64,000 nt of DNA, from positions 10,434,030 through 10,498,029 of the forward strand of contig JAKZAP010000016.1 in assembly GCA_023053575.1 (NCBI GenBank), written 5' to 3'. The position numbers and the translations under genes were made by a program. The notes under the pieces are model-generated. The model saw nothing but the letters and a program-made list of their open reading frames with translations, was not told the DNA's origin and ran no database searches. This DNA is from Branchinecta lynchi (lineage: Eukaryota > Arthropoda > Branchiopoda > Anostraca > Branchinectidae). This document shows, piece after piece, positions 20,238-32,004 of this stretch (positions are counted from its first letter, which is position 1; each line of letters begins with the position of its first letter).

Positions 20238-21553
20238 TTGGGATCCCGAAACGTAAGTGGAGTGATACCTTGTCCGCCTGTCCGTCTGTCAGCACGATAA
20301 CTCTCGAAGGAAATGAGATATTTTGATGAAACTTGGTTTGTGGACTCTTCGAGTCAAGGGAAAGGTCGAGTTCGTAGATGGGCCCGATAGCTGAATATTT
20401 AGGGGAGGGGGAGGGGTTTCAAATTGAGGGGCGAACAAAATATTTTTTAAAAGCTAATGAGATAGTTGATTACGGGGTAAGACAATATTGCTGAACACAA
20501 ATATGAAAACCATTTTCTCGCCCGACAAGTAGTTCACCCGGAATCCGGCTAAATCCGGAAAGTTTGTTAAAAGTAAAAGCTTTATATGAAGTTCATTGGA
20601 TATCCGATTTAGGAGTAAGGAGAAATGCTGAATCCGAATATGAAAATGATTTTCTCGTCGAACAAGTAGATCGGCCGGAATCTGGCCGAACCCAGGAAGT
20701 TTGTAAAAATAGAAGATTAATCTGAAGTTGATTAAAGGTTCGATGTAAGGATAGTGAAACATGCTGAATCCGAATCTGAAAATTATTTTGTCGCCGGACA
20801 AGTAGATCGCCAGGATCCCATAATCGGAAAATCTGTTAAAAGAAAAAGTTGTAGATGAATTTCATTAGGTGTTCGATTTACGGGTAAGAAGACATACTGA
20901 ATTCATGTATGACAATAGGTTAGGTTATTCTTTTTATTCTTTATTTTACACAAAATCACATTAAAGAACTTGTAACAAAAAACATAAGAACTAAACGATA
21001 CATCTTCAAATAAACCAGTCACCCGAGAACCTGGGCGTCCAGGTTGTCCTGGGGGTGACCAAATGCACAATACCGACCACATAACGTTGTCAGCAGTGGA
21101 ATCAACCTCCAACCACAAACAAACCAAAATAACTCAACAAAAATAACTTTCTCGCCTCCACCTCGGCCAAAAAAAAAATTGAAAAAAAACATTTTATACC
21201 TGGACATATTTAACCACGAATCCTGCTGAAATCGGAAAATTTGCTAAAAGTTGAAGTTTTATCTAGAGGTTCGACATGGGGGTATGGAGATACGCTGAAT
21301 CTGTTTTTGAACTTCATTTTTTTGCAAGACAAGTAGTTTGCCCGGAATCAGGCTGAAACCGGAAATTTGGCAGAAGTAAGGCAGGAACTTTCGTCAAAGT
21401 TGACATGACGCAGGGTATAGAGGTAATTAAACTCACATGCTGAATCCATATTTAAACTTCGTCTTCTCCGATGATTACCACTGGACATCTACAAGACCCG
21501 ATTGTCTGTAAATAGTAAATTTTTGGGATCCCATCGAAACCTTTGGTCTTGTT
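20238..21553 (-). mobile_element. H2 element, copy c (reverse)
   Basis: Minus orientation: start block at 21553 (AACAAGACCAAAGG) and GGGATCCC, tandem ~130-bp modules, then the 3' block at 20290-20350 (TTTCATCAAAATATCT, GACAGACGGAC) and end GGGATCCCAAAAC at 20238. It is interrupted at about 20917-21205 by unrelated sequence with a retroposon-like 3' end. Confidence 0.8.
20917..21205 (-). mobile_element. Retroposon-like insertion inside H2 copy c
   Basis: On the minus strand the insert ends with AAAATAAAGAATAAAAAGAA and repeated AACCT before H2 sequence resumes, like a LINE or processed-transcript 3' end. A short frame with PPGQPGRPGSR looks collagen-like but is only a few residues long. Source unknown. 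Confidence 0.45.
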
Positions 21554-22308
21554 CTGATGGAAAAACTTCTTGCAGACAACCGTCGACAGCGTGATACACA
21601 TCGAAGGTAGGCACGTGAGAAAATCAGGGTGGTTTTGTTAGATGGGTTAGATTGTAGCGTACGAGACGGATGTCTCCTAGTTTAGAAAGATATGGAGTGA
21701 TTGTGGAGGTAGGTTGCGTTAGTATTATAGGTAAGACAGGTCCTTTAAGACAATCAGGACATTTCCCAGGCAACGCTAGCAACCTCATCGCAATCATTTA
21801 ACGCCGAGCGGGTACAGCCAGGCTAGCTACTGCTTCCTGTATGTGTGCTTTGGACTGAAGCCTATCCCAGTGCTCTATATTTCCGAGTAATAATCCGTTT
21901 GAGCTCTGGCCTCTTTGGGAAGAAAACCTGACAAGACAGACAGTTTTTAAGGTCAGAAGTCACAGGAGAGAACATAAAACGAGATCGAAGAGGTATCAGA
22001 TGACCCCTTCAGGGATGTGAGATACCCATCTCAATCTGCGAATGTGACAAAAGTGAAAGCTGCGAATTACTTCCCTGATAGGGATTATAACTGTAAGCTT
22101 GGCTGTAAAAGAGCGGGGGGGATCTTCGCGGAGGAGGACGTCCGTCTCTCGCCGGACGTCATTTTAATTCGAAGATCAGTGGGAGTCATGCTAACGGTGA
22201 TAGGGCATTCAACATGAGTTTTCATCGCTTCAGGGACTTTTCCAATATCTTCAAACAATAATCGAACTCCAGAAATCAACACTTCATGCCGAAACCCTTA
22301 ATCGCTTT
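21554..22308. other. No gene recognised
   Basis: A ~750-bp spacer between two reverse H2 copies; no shared repeat or coding signal was seen. Confidence 0.4.
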
Positions 22309-23391
22309 TTGGGATCCCAAAACGTAGGTGGAGGGATACTTATGACATTGCAAAAGTTGTCCGTCTGTCCGTACGATAACTCTCAAAGGGAATGAGATAT
22401 TTTGATGAAACTTAGCGTGAAGACTTTGGGTCAATGATAAGGTCAAGTTCGTAGATAGGTTCTTAGCGCTACATTTAGGGGTGGGGGAGGGGTTTGACGT
22501 GAAGGGTTGACGTGAAGGGGCAAACAAAATATTTTAAACAGCTAATATGATAGTTGATTATGGAGTAAGAAGACATGCTGAACACGGTGATGATAACCAT
22601 TTTCTTGCCGGACAAGTAGTTCGTCCGCAATCCGGCAAAAACCGGAAAGCTGGTTAAAAGTAAAAGTTTTATTTGAAGTTTATCAGATGTTCAGTTTAGG
22701 GGTAAGAAGGCATGCTGAAGACGACGATGAAAATTATTTTCTTGCCGGACAAGTAGTTCGTCTGGAATCTGGCAAAAACCGAAAAGTTGGTTAAAAGTAA
22801 AAGTTTCAGTTGAAGTTTATTGATGTTCGATTTAGCAATAAGAAGACATGCTGAACACTTATACGAAAAACATTTTCCACCCGGACAACTAGTTCGCCCA
22901 GAATCCGGCCAAAACCGGAAAATTTGTTAAAAGCAAAAGTTTTATTTGAAGTTGATTCGATGAAAGATTTAGGGATAATAAGAGACGCTGAGTCTTTAGA
23001 TGGCACTCATACCCAGACACATAATTCGTCCAGAATTAGGTTGAAACCGGAAATTCTCTTAGAAGTTAAAGTTCCATCCGAAGTTGATTAGATCGTTCTT
23101 TCTAGGGATAAGAAGATATGCTGAACTTTGAGTTTTTTTTTTTTTTGCTGGACAATTAGTTCGCTCGGAATTCGGTCGAAACCGGAAATTTGGCACAAGT
23201 AAAGCAGGAAGTTTCGGTCAGTATCGTCAAAATAGATATGGACGATAGAGGTATATCTGAATTTGATTTTCTCCGATGATTAGCCTGCCGAAGACTGGAT
23301 CTAGCGAAGACTGGATCTGGCGAAGACAAGACCCAATTGTCTGGATCAAATATTAGATTTTTGGGATCCCATCGAAACCTTAGGTCTTGTT
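22309..23391 (-). mobile_element. H2 element, copy d (reverse)
   Basis: Starts at 23391 on the minus strand (AACAAGACC) and GGGATCCCAAAAAT. The modules, as read on the plus strand, contain GGACAAGTAGTTCGTC, TCTGGAATCTGGC and AAAAGTAAAAGTTT at ~125-bp spacing. The 3' block at 22340-22420 ends at the GGGATCCC palindrome at 22309. A GATCTAGCGAAGACTGGATC duplication sits at 23297-23330. Confidence 0.85.
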
Positions 23392-23985
23392 CCAGAGGAA
23401 AGCTGGTAACAAGGCAATTTTCTACTTGCATCATGAACTCTATTAATCACTTATTGTATTACACCTTGAGAAAGTAGTGTATTTGTTTACGTTATTCGTG
23501 ATAAAATAACGGAATTCTGTATGTTTAGGTAGCTTTTCTTAAATTCAGGAGACACTTTTGACCATTATATAATTTCACTGCCACAATCTCAAGCGCAGAA
23601 AATGGAATAATAAACTCAGCAGAATCAGGACCGTAAATGGCTAGTAACAATTAGATGACAGTACTTTCGGACGGTGGGAAATTTACCCATTTTTGTTTTT
23701 CAAAATTCTTCTATTTATCAGTGAAGAAGACACTTTCGCTGTGGAACCAAGGAACAGCAGTACTTCTTAGCACTTTTGGATTTCAGTTCATCTTCAAAGT
23801 CCATCTTCAGTTAATTTTCAATTTGAAACTGGTGCCTGCTAGAACGGAGCTTTCCAGTTGAAAACAGAAACATGGTTTGAAGAAATGACGGGAACGAATA
23901 AAAACGAGAATGGAATGCGATGACACGGGCAGGAGAAACGAGGCAACAACACTACTAAACGTGGAAATAATGCACCGTCTTTCCT
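23392..23985. other. No gene recognised
   Basis: No motif or shared repeat is visible. Confidence 0.4.
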
Positions 23986-24009
23986 TTTCTTAGTAGCTTG
24001 TTTGGGCGC

Positions 24010-24250
24010 GGTTTCCAGCTCATTTCCGTGCACGATCCCTGTTCTAGTCGTCGTGATCCTGCTTTTAGACGAGTTAACCCAACGAGAGGCGGGGTTGTTC
24101 TTTTTAAGACGGCCGGGTCCTGTTCTTTCAGACTTGTCCTAATGTTGCAGGAGGAACGAGTGCTACATTGGGACTGACAGGCTATGACAGGTTTCTTAGT
24201 AATTAGTTCCATCTGCAATAGGGACAAGTACTAGTAAGTAAGTAAGTAAG
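24010..24250 (-). repeat. Segmental direct repeat, copy 1, with ACTT tail
   Basis: Shares about 190 bp with 24955-25150, including TCCGTGCACGATCCCTGTTC, GAGTTAAC-CAA-GAGAGGCG, GGTCCTGTTCTTTCA and AATGTTGCAGGAGGAAC. Next to it GTAAGTAAGTAAGTAAGTG (24235-24253) before TATTTATAACCCAC looks, on the minus strand, like a LINE 3' tail (ACTT)n. Confidence 0.7.
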
Positions 24251-24880
24251 TGTATTTATAACCCACAAAATGTTTGAGAACATAAGAGTGTTGAGTAGAA
24301 GAGATAAGTAGAAATAAAAAGAAAAGAACAAAAGACAACAAGAAAATAACATACAACAGATAGGGACAGGTACTAAAAGCAGGAACCAAAAAGACGGTTC
24401 ACTGTTCCCCATTTTAGTAGTGGTCCTCCTCGTGTAGCGTTTCCCGATTTTAGGACGTGTTCTCTTTCCTAGTACGCGTTCTCGTTTTTAGTACACGTTG
24501 CTCCTGCAACGTGTCATTCTGCTCATTCCCGTTTCTAACCCATCCCAGAAACGACAGTTTGACTGCATAACTTCAGATAGTCCTCCCAGACATAGACTAT
24601 AAAACCTTGATAAAACCACTTCATTTCGTATATTGTAGGCTCTGATTCGAGGACAAGACAAACATCCTTTTTGACCACAGGCTAGAGCTCCATACGATGA
24701 TTTCAAAAATTTAATATCACCAATCCAGTCTAAGGTCCACACTAACCGTAAGAACCGCAAGGGTTTGACCTTACCAATTCTAGGAAAAAGCCGAAAAGAG
24801 GGGGGGGGGGCTTGAAAAAAGGGACAAAATCAAAGGTAATTCAACACAATTAAAGGTATATATAAGCCAATAGTCCTATC
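24251..24880. other. No gene recognised
   Basis: Contains a G-run at 24801-24810 and fragments resembling the neighbouring direct repeats. No gene supported. Confidence 0.35.
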
Positions 24881-25150
24881 ATTCACTGCTTATTTTGTCT
24901 GTATCCACATATAAGAGACCAAAAACAAAATCAACGAACCTCTCGTCGGCACCACGTCCGGTCCATTCCCGTGCACGATCCCTGTTCTAGTGTTGTGATC
25001 CTTTTTTAGTCGAGTTAACTCAATGAGAGGCGGGATTCCTGTTCTTTAAGACGGCGGGGTCCTGTTCTTTCATACCTGTCTTTTAATGTTGCAGGAGGAA
25101 CAAGTACTAAAAACGGGTATGACAGGTAAGCTGTATAATAAGTAAGTAAT
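24881..25150 (-). repeat. Segmental direct repeat, copy 2, with partial exon copy
   Basis: Two segments are duplicated here. 24881-24965 matches 25205-25296, covering the 3' part of the membrane-segment ORF (GAACCTCTCGTCGGCACCAC). 24955-25150 matches 24010-24250. Together they imply local rearrangement of one ancestral unit. A short ACTT-type tail lies at 25139-25150. Confidence 0.7.
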
Positions 25151-25224
25151 TTATTTATAACCCACCATTTCGATAGAGCGGAGTAAATATAATGATAGAT
25201 GCCAACAGTCCTATCATTCACTGC

Positions 25225-25575
25225 TTATTTTGTATTGACCAACATATAGGAAATCAAAAAGAAAATCAACGAACCTCTCGTCGGCACCACGTCCGGTTTC
25301 TCCACCTCAACGTCACGGAGATTAGTCGCTCCGCTAATCGTATCCAACCTTGGCTGTATCTCCGCCTGTCGGTTCACCGATCTCGCCTTTCTCCAACAGG
25401 CAATTACGATGGGAGCAGTCATCAAAATCAGGCAGAAAAAGGCGCCAATTATTGCACCAATCAGGGGACTGTTGTCTGTCCAGAAGTCCCCAGGAAGTTT
25501 GGTCTTGCTGTCTGAAAAATGTGCTCTTAGTTGCAGGGTTGCCAGAGGTCGCTCGATAGTGTGGATTGAACTCTA
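25225..25575 (-). CDS. Exon-like ORF with a transmembrane segment (unknown protein)
   Basis: On the minus strand an open frame follows a stop at about 25574 and runs to a TAA at 25225-25227. It encodes about 115 residues: a polar stretch (ERPLATLQLRAHFSD), then a ~24-residue hydrophobic segment (LIGAIIGAFFCLILMTAPIV, about 25405-25468), a basic stop-transfer CWRKAR, and an acidic tail ending VVPTRG. That is the layout of a single-pass membrane protein's juxtamembrane exon. There is a possible splice donor after CGACGAGAG (about 25278), which would make the last hydrophobic residues intronic. The upstream acceptor is poor. The 3' part is copied at 24881-24965. Family unknown; it could be a retropseudogene or an exon. 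Confidence 0.35.
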
Positions 25576-25862
25576 TTTTGTTTTTGTCCCTCTTGTCTTA
25601 CGTAGGACACAAACATCACTCTTCTTTGGGCGTACTGAATCATCAGTGAAGAATTAGTAATGTCGTAATCCAAGAGTTTAAAATTCTAGTACATAATACG
25701 TCAAACCTTGCTGAACGAATGTCTTCTTTCATTTGTATTTATATACTTGATCGAAACAAGATTTTATGTAGGAGAAGAATGTTTCATGCCTGACATGCTG
25801 AATGTCGCGTACACTGGACGCAAGTGCGACAATGTAACGACAAAGTTGTTGTGTTTCTGACC

Positions 25863-26047
25863 CAAGGCCGTATCTAGGGGGGAGGGGTTAGGGGGTTGAC
25901 CCCCCCCCCCGAAACACAAAATTAATGATTTGTATTGGCTTTTCCCTCTGATCTATTTGTTTTTTGTACTTTTTTGTCCGACCAGCAGGCAACCCCCCCC
26001 CCGAAAGGCAAAACCCACCCCGAAATAAATTCCTGGATACGGACCTA
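25863..26047 (-). mobile_element. hAT-type MITE (CAGGGCCGTATCCAGG family), copy 3
   Basis: Left end CAAGGCCGTATCTAGG; right end AATTCCTGGATACGGACC. The interior is the inverse of 9463-9671, including CTTTTTTGTCCGACCAGCAG between two C-runs. Flanks TTCTGACC (25855-25862) and TTCAGACC (26048-26055) agree at 7 of 8 positions, supporting an hAT-type duplication. Confidence 0.85.
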
Positions 26048-26055
26048 TTCAGACC

Positions 26056-26840
26056 ATATTTAGTTGTCATTTCCGTCCAAGGTACACGCATATGCCGTCT
26101 AAGCATTAGTTAGAGTGTTGCCAGATGGGCTTGTTTCCCGCCCCATGGGCTTGTTTCTGTTTTTGGAGCGGGCGATTTTACCGGCGGGCTTGGGGCGTTG
26201 TCTTGGGGCCCCAAGCTTTACCTAAATTCAGCATCAAAACTTTTCTATATCCTACCTACATAACTGTTGCACACTACTGGACGTGGAGGCTGACAACCAT
26301 TCTTATTCGGATTCTCTTATATTTTTCAGTAGAAAGCTGCAGGCTCCCTACGATTGTGTATGAGCTTTTGGTAATATGTATATATTATATATATATATGA
26401 ATGAATGAATGCATTTATTACCTATCAATAAAAAAAAAACACAACAAAGGACAAAGCTAAAAAAGAAGAAACGGAAAATACGAATTCCTCTGACAACAAC
26501 AAAAAGAACGATATATATATATATATATATATATCTACCTCTAACGTTTGGTTGAGGGCGGTAGGGAGGAATTTGGTGGATGGGTGGTCGGGGTGGTAGG
26601 GAGGGAGTAGGGTTGTTGGGAGGTATAAGTTTACTTTGGAGATAATGTGAAGGAGTTTGGTCTGGTTTTTTTTTGTGGTCTACTCTTTTCTTTTTTTTCT
26701 TATTTTTATTAGTAATTTATTATGCTGTTTATTGGTGTGTTTAAAAAATGGTTAACCTTTACTACTGCAAGCTAGCAAAAATGTAGGTTTTTCTATTAGT
26801 GCAGTAGATGTAAATAGTAAGAATTAAATTGTGTTTATTA
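26056..26840. other. No gene; microsatellites
   Basis: AT dinucleotide tracts at about 26377-26397 and 26513-26534, and a GAAT tract at 26397-26411. The latter reads on the minus strand as an AATAAATGCATTCATTC LINE-like tail. G-rich sequence follows at 26550-26640. No gene supported. Confidence 0.45.
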
Positions 26841-26844
26841 ATAG

Positions 26845-27300
26845 AATAAGTATCAAGTATCAAGTATTGAAAAACCCAAAGGCCATATACAGGATAAACA
26901 AGCAACTCATATGAAACTCAACAAAATAACAAACTAAGAAACAGCACTTCTCAACTCGAGTGCTTTTTGCACAAAATTACCGAAAGAAACAATCATTCTT
27001 GGTGACGTAGAACGTAAGATACCAAGAAGCTGTTCACTATTTCCATATAATAATGAACCCCTCAAGTGCGAAAGCTCCTGGCACTTGAAAAGAAACTGAT
27101 CCAGACCATCCCCATCAAGATGGCAAAGAGGACAAAAACGCACTCCATCCGGATCCGGACCCCTAGAATTCCAAGAATTACCACCACACAACGGTAAACA
27201 GTTTGCTCGCACCCGAATGCAGCACTTCAAAAACTTAAAAGGTATATTCCTAACTTGAAAATAAAATTTACTACCGAAAAATAATCGCAATCTCAAAATT
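26845..27300 (-). pseudogene. LINE C-terminal fragment, TACTTGA tail
   Basis: The minus frame 26934-27296 holds the LINE C-terminal zinc-like signature: FCPLC, about 12 residues, DQFLFKCQELSHLR, then a helical tail. C-x2-C followed by H/F..C and L-LR is the usual ending of many LINE ORF2 proteins. The stop is at 26934, followed by a 3'UTR with GGCCTTTGGGTTTTTCAATA and a TACTTGATACTTGATACTT tail at about 26848-26872. The polymerase domain is missing (5' truncation). Confidence 0.75.
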
Positions 27301-28090
27301 AGTCGCAGATTACTGACCTTCTTCTAGTCCAGAATCGTGTTTGACATATTTCTTTGGTTCCGAACTATATAGGGTCTTATGACCCTCGGCTAGTTTTATC
27401 ACGGTAATCTTGGAGGTTGATATCAAGCCGTATCTACTAATAACTGTTTGACAATTATCATAATATAACTGCACGTTATTAATTGTTTTAGTTCTGTTCG
27501 AAAAGTTATAACAGTTAACATGTCTTCATCTCGGTTGATATCGGAAGAATAAGCTCTATGACCTCAAATAAGTGGAGCAATTCAGATGAAACTTCGGAGG
27601 GTAAAAGCTTCATATTTCCATGATTATCTGGTTTGAGATCTTGAGAGCTTCTATAGAAACCATCAAATGTTGGATGTTTTCGAAAGCCTCAAAGGGTTGA
27701 AAGAATGAAAAACCGTAGTCTGAGTTCTCATATTTTTTGTTCTACCTTCCAAAAAAAAGGTCTGTTTTGCTCCTCAGGCTGTATTCGAAATTTATTACAA
27801 GGAGATCAATTGAATTTTGGTCTGAGTAACAAAACTGGGATGGGGGCCCAAAATTGACCCCCCCCCCCCCCAAAGGTTTAATGAAACAGCACCACTAGCT
27901 TGAACAGCAAACATTTGGGGAAAAGCCGGCTTGTTTGGCCTTGTTTTCAAAGACCGTGGGCTTCTTTGTGCAAACACAAACAGGCACACTGGTAATCAGG
28001 CCACTGCCAATAGACGGTGCTTTATTGTCTCTCTGACAGCGTAATTTCTTGTTATCTAAATGATGTTGGTCTGTCGTCAACATCATCATA
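27301..28090. other. No gene recognised; poly-C run
   Basis: A C-run at 27858-27870. The frames around it have no motif. Confidence 0.4.
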
Positions 28091-28092
28091 TT

Positions 28093-28404
28093 TCCGGGGG
28101 CTATCAATCAATCAATTAACACTCGAGAACATAAGAAGTGTCGTTTAACGACCGCCAAATGGGATAAATATAAAAATATAGGCTTAGAAGCAAGCGCGAT
28201 GAGCTCATTATCACACAGTTTATGTCGTGTCAATAGAGACACTTGTGCTATACGGCGAATTTCAGTAAAAGTGTAGCAGTGATTTGACACTGGCGCAGAG
28301 CTAACGCTGCAAATACGCGGAAGTCGAAAGAGCCGACGATATGCATTATTGTAGCACACTTTCATACTCTGCATGGTCTTAGCAGTGAGGTTGGTCACCA
28401 TACC
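28093..28404 (-). pseudogene. LINE ORF2 C-terminal fragment, TTGA-type tail
   Basis: The minus frame 28108-28416 contains VCYNNAYRRLFRLPR, SVSSAPVSNHCYTFTEIRR and LLTRHKLCDNELI. These align by eye with VLYNNSLRWLHGFPW, SASAMFVGEGLPSFSEVRR and LQNRILESQNPLL of the intact LINE (53398-53550). It therefore belongs to the same clade but a different family. The 3' tail on the minus strand is AATTGATTGATTGATAG at 28101-28117. It lies directly beside the H1 5' terminus at 28405. Confidence 0.8.
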
Positions 28405-30330
28405 AAGAGCAAACAAGAGCTACGAGCTCATATGGCACTTGTAACTAGTAGGTGCTACTAGAAAGTAGATGATATGAGAACGACACATAATACACCCGCC
28501 ATCCAAAAATGTGGTTCGGAAATAGAAATAGGATATTTAGTTTCACTCAATTCTGAGCAGTTCGAGCCTCGTCTCGGATTATCTGTAGCAAATGCGCAAG
28601 ACTGTTCAAACTTCCAAGTTTCAGCCCAATAAATCCACTCGTTTGATCCCTAGACATGCTAAACGATTTCCGGTACTCCCTCCGTCTCCCCCTACGGTGG
28701 CAAAATATGGTTCGGACTAAAAAATGGATCATCTAAAGCATCTTCTTTTATACCATCTATCAAGTTTCAATCGAATCAGAGGATTTTTGGGAAATTCTGG
28801 ACCCCCCACCCCCACTCACCGCCGTTGTCCGATCCGGTTCGGACCCTAAAATATGTCATCTAGTTCTAGGGCATATGCTCTCTCTAAATTCCAAGTTTCA
28901 TTTAATTTGATGCACCCGTTTAACCCCTATGCAAGCCTCAAAGTTTCCGGCAACCCCCTCCAAGTCCCCCCACTGTGGCCGAAGAGGACTTAAAAACATA
29001 AACATCGTATCTGTTACTCCCCTCTTCCCGTCCATCAAGTTTTAATGAGATCGGAACATAGTCTATATGCAAATTTCCGGTACCCCCTCCCCCCCCCTTA
29101 TACCTTGGCCGAATCCGGCCCGGATGCCAAATAACAAATCTAGGCCGCATAAACTCGACACTGTCGAACTTGCATCTCATTCTGTCCATCCGTTTAGTTT
29201 TTGTGCATGTCAAAAGTCCCCCCCCCCCCTTCAATTATCCCAACCGTGGTCGCATGTAGCTCGAATGCATATTTTACATGTCTAGGTCATCGATTTTTAT
29301 CACCCATTAAGTTTCACTTGAATCAGACCACTCGTTCGCAATTTGCAGAAGTCACTGTCCATATTTCCCTTCCCTCGCTGCCCAAAAATGCTTGGATTTA
29401 GGAATGGAAGTTTCCAGGGGTATGTTGTGTCAGGTTTTTAAGTCAATCAAGTCGGGTCAATAATCTGCCTGCAAGGTTTCGTTGTCTTAGTGCATCTGGA
29501 ATTTGTGACAACTGCAATTCCTGAAATCCCCCTCCAACTCCCCCCACAGAGCCCCAAAACCATATGGCTCTGTCAATTTCGTATCTAGGCCTAACGATTG
29601 CCCTCTCCATAAAGTTCTGTCCCAATCCCTCTGCTTTAAGCGTTAACATCTGATGCGATAGTTTTTTCTACGTGACAAGTATCATTTAAATCCGATCGCC
29701 CGTTCAAAAGTTATGCATGCCACTACATTCCGGGCTCTCCATCCATCCACTCCTCCCACGATGGTCTGATTGGGGAAACAACTATCTCAAACAATCTGTT
29801 CGGTTCCCTGACATAACTGCCAAGTTTCATCTCCTAACACATCAGGATGTATGCCGAACTCTCGAGATCACTAGAAATCCGGACCCCCCCCCCCCCCCCC
29901 CCGCCCAAATCCCCCACAGTGCCCGGACCCGGTCAGGTTATGTCAATGACGTATCTAGGACTTGTGCTTGTTCCTCCCACCAAGTTTCATCCCGATCCCT
30001 CCACTCAAACCGTTTCTCAAGATTTCGGGTTCCCTCCTCCAGCTCCCCCAGTGTCACCAGATTCGGTCCGGATTTAAAGTGGGAAGTATGGGACAGGAGG
30101 TCATCCTAAATATGAACTTTCATCAAGATCCGATCACCCGTTCGCAAGTTAAAAATACCCCAACTTCTCGGCTCCCCCCTTCCTCCACCCCCCCCCCCCC
30201 AGATAGTGGGATCGGGGAAGTGACTATTTCCTATTTAATCCCGTCGAGCCTCTGACAATTCTGACATGCTTGCCAATTTTCATCGTCCTAGCACATTAGG
30301 AAGTGCCAAATCGCGGAATCACTAGGAATT
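28405..30330 (+). mobile_element. H1 element: 5' terminus and ~12 tandem modules
   Basis: Starts AACAAGAGCTACGAGCTC, ATATGGCACTTGTAAC, then AGTAGGTGCTACTAGAAAG. Modules of about 140 bp follow, each with a CCAAGTTTCAT-like core (about 28762, 28902, 29037, 29169, 29309, 29476, 29612, 29680, 29820, 29982, 30116 and 30273). Each then has a GATTTCCGG-CCCCCTCC-CTCCCCCCAC run and CGGATCCGGTCCGG. Long plus-strand frames (29717-30109 and others) translate the modules but show only repeat composition, so I do not call them genes. Confidence 0.85.
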
Positions 30331-31244
30331 CGGACCACCAGTATTATAGATTAGACAGGTGCTTTAAAGTAAATCTTGGCTGGTTTTGAGGTAGAAAAAC
30401 AAAACTGCCTCCTACCTCCTAGGCCCTTGTGTAGAGATCGTCCCTGCCCCAACTCGACAAACCGGAAGGGATATACAAAACAGCGGCTCTGAAAGCACAA
30501 CGAGGAGTGGATATCAGGAGTAAGTATCCTCTTCCGGATTGAAGGGGAGATTTTCTGCAGTTTCGGAAAGGATGGGATGCTGCCATCAGCAATAATCCCG
30601 GATCGGTACAGTTGAGGGAATGACAAAAAGCTATCGAAACCAATTGTTTTAGAGAATCCGAAAAGGATTCGCACAATTCCGAGACAAAGACTGCTCAGCA
30701 ACTAAACCGTGAAGTGGATTACTGTAAGCTCTGAAACAACGTTCTTAAACTCAAAGTCGCATTTCTCAAACTTAAGAATGACTAATTGGCCGACATCAAA
30801 GACGACGACGAATTGTTCCAAAGAGTCTAGTTGCTGTGGCGGAATATGAGGACCAGTTGACATGATTCTTGCGAAAACTAGGGTACCTTCAAACCGAAAG
30901 TTTGGTGATCAAGTTGTCGGGTTTGAAGATACAAGAGAGACAAGACATGCTAAATATTTCCTTCGGCGTTTCTCACCGGGATGTTTCTACCCAGTAAAAA
31001 ACGACTACAGTATCTGGAAATCTGCACCTACAGGCTACAGACCGAAATAGTGTACGCGGCCAGTATTATCTTCATTTCCCGAGAAAGATCGTTAATGACT
31101 AGACCAGAAAGTCAAACATATCACAGCTTCGGATTCCACCAGGATTGCAACTCCAATGAAATTTTTCCCGCTACTACACAAAGAAAACAAAACCTGTTAG
31201 TTCTTAGAAAAGTTGTAGGCCATTTCAATGGAAAAAAAAAAAGA
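30331..31244. other. Non-modular segment within the H1 region
   Basis: About 900 bp without H1 modules. The minus frame 30351-30701 (116 codons) and plus frame 30981-31280 have no domain that I recognise. It may be an older insertion, since H1 sequence resumes at 31245. Confidence 0.35.
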
Positions 31245-31425
31245 GCTGAAAGCTCATATGGCACTTGTAAGAATAGTTAGCATGTTTGTCAGATACGGTT
31301 TGCAGTTGTCAAGGCAGCATCTCTCTCCCGATACTCATATCATCAGAAATTGGGCTTGAAATGGTTATTCCACCCACTGACAAATGTTTCTCCCACAACG
31401 ATGATCGGATCGGGGGAGGGACTAT
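31245..31425 (+). repeat. Second H1 5' terminus and module, left flank of LTR element
   Basis: AAGAGCTGAAAGCTCATATGGCACTTGTAA at 31243-31272 is another H1 start. A module fragment (CCACAACGATGATCGGATCGG) then runs up to the LTR insertion point at 31425. Confidence 0.7.
31422..31425. repeat. Target-site duplication CTAT (left)
   Basis: CTAT before the left LTR equals CTAT at 39626-39629 after the right LTR. Without the element the flanks join as an H1 module (GGGACTATTT...), as expected for an empty site. Confidence 0.85.
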
Positions 31426-32004
31426 TGTTACGGTGATGCCATCTGCATTCCGTACGTTTTCCTTATGCCGCCGCTAGGCAGCGTTACTCCCTTCCATTGC
31501 CTGTGTCTTTTATCTTTTATACCGTCGCGGCCACTCTTTCGTATTACTTATTAACTCTCTGGCCACGCCGGGTGTGAGTCACCTTCTTCTAAGGACTTCT
31601 TTCCCGGTTCCCGGCCGGGTAACAACTCTTTTCACTTAAAGATTGTTCTTTTGTAAGTACATCTATTAATAAAACCTTTTGTTTACTTACGGACCATAGG
31701 TCACTTCTATGAGTCTTTGTTAAGCTCCTTAGAGTGGGCTGGCCTGTAAGGCCTAGTGTATGATGGGTGGTTGATAACCTGTTTTGTGTTCGGTATGCAA
31801 ACCATAGTGTGAATCGACCAGGGGAATCCATAATGAACCCGTGAAGTTCTGCACGTGTAGTAGGCCACCAACGCCCTAGGCCATCCTGACTCCGATGATT
31901 GTTTACCTGGACATTTACCATCTTATGTCCGGCTTACTACACCCCTCGCCATAACATCAGGTTTGAGAGTGCAAACTCCATATACAAATACAGTCATCGT
32001 AACA
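31426..32004 (+). repeat. 5' LTR
   Basis: 579 bp with TGTTACG...CGTAACA inverted ends. An AATAAA at 31669-31674 may serve polyadenylation. The 110-codon minus frame inside is the same in both LTRs and has no known domain. The copy at 39047-39625 is offset by exactly 7621 bp with no difference noticed. Confidence 0.95.

Noticed and set aside
20903..21127. Collagen-like PPGQPGRPG peptide
   Set aside because: Only three Gly triplets, inside a retroposon-like insertion with no flanking collagen sequence.
29717..30255. Overlapping plus frames of 76-130 codons rich in Pro and Ser
   Set aside because: They translate H1 tandem modules; the same phrases recur wherever modules occur and frames shift between units.
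31589..31921. 110-codon minus-strand frame present in both LTRs (also 39210-39542)
   Set aside because: Identical only because the LTRs are identical; no recognisable domain and no start context, so not called a gene.
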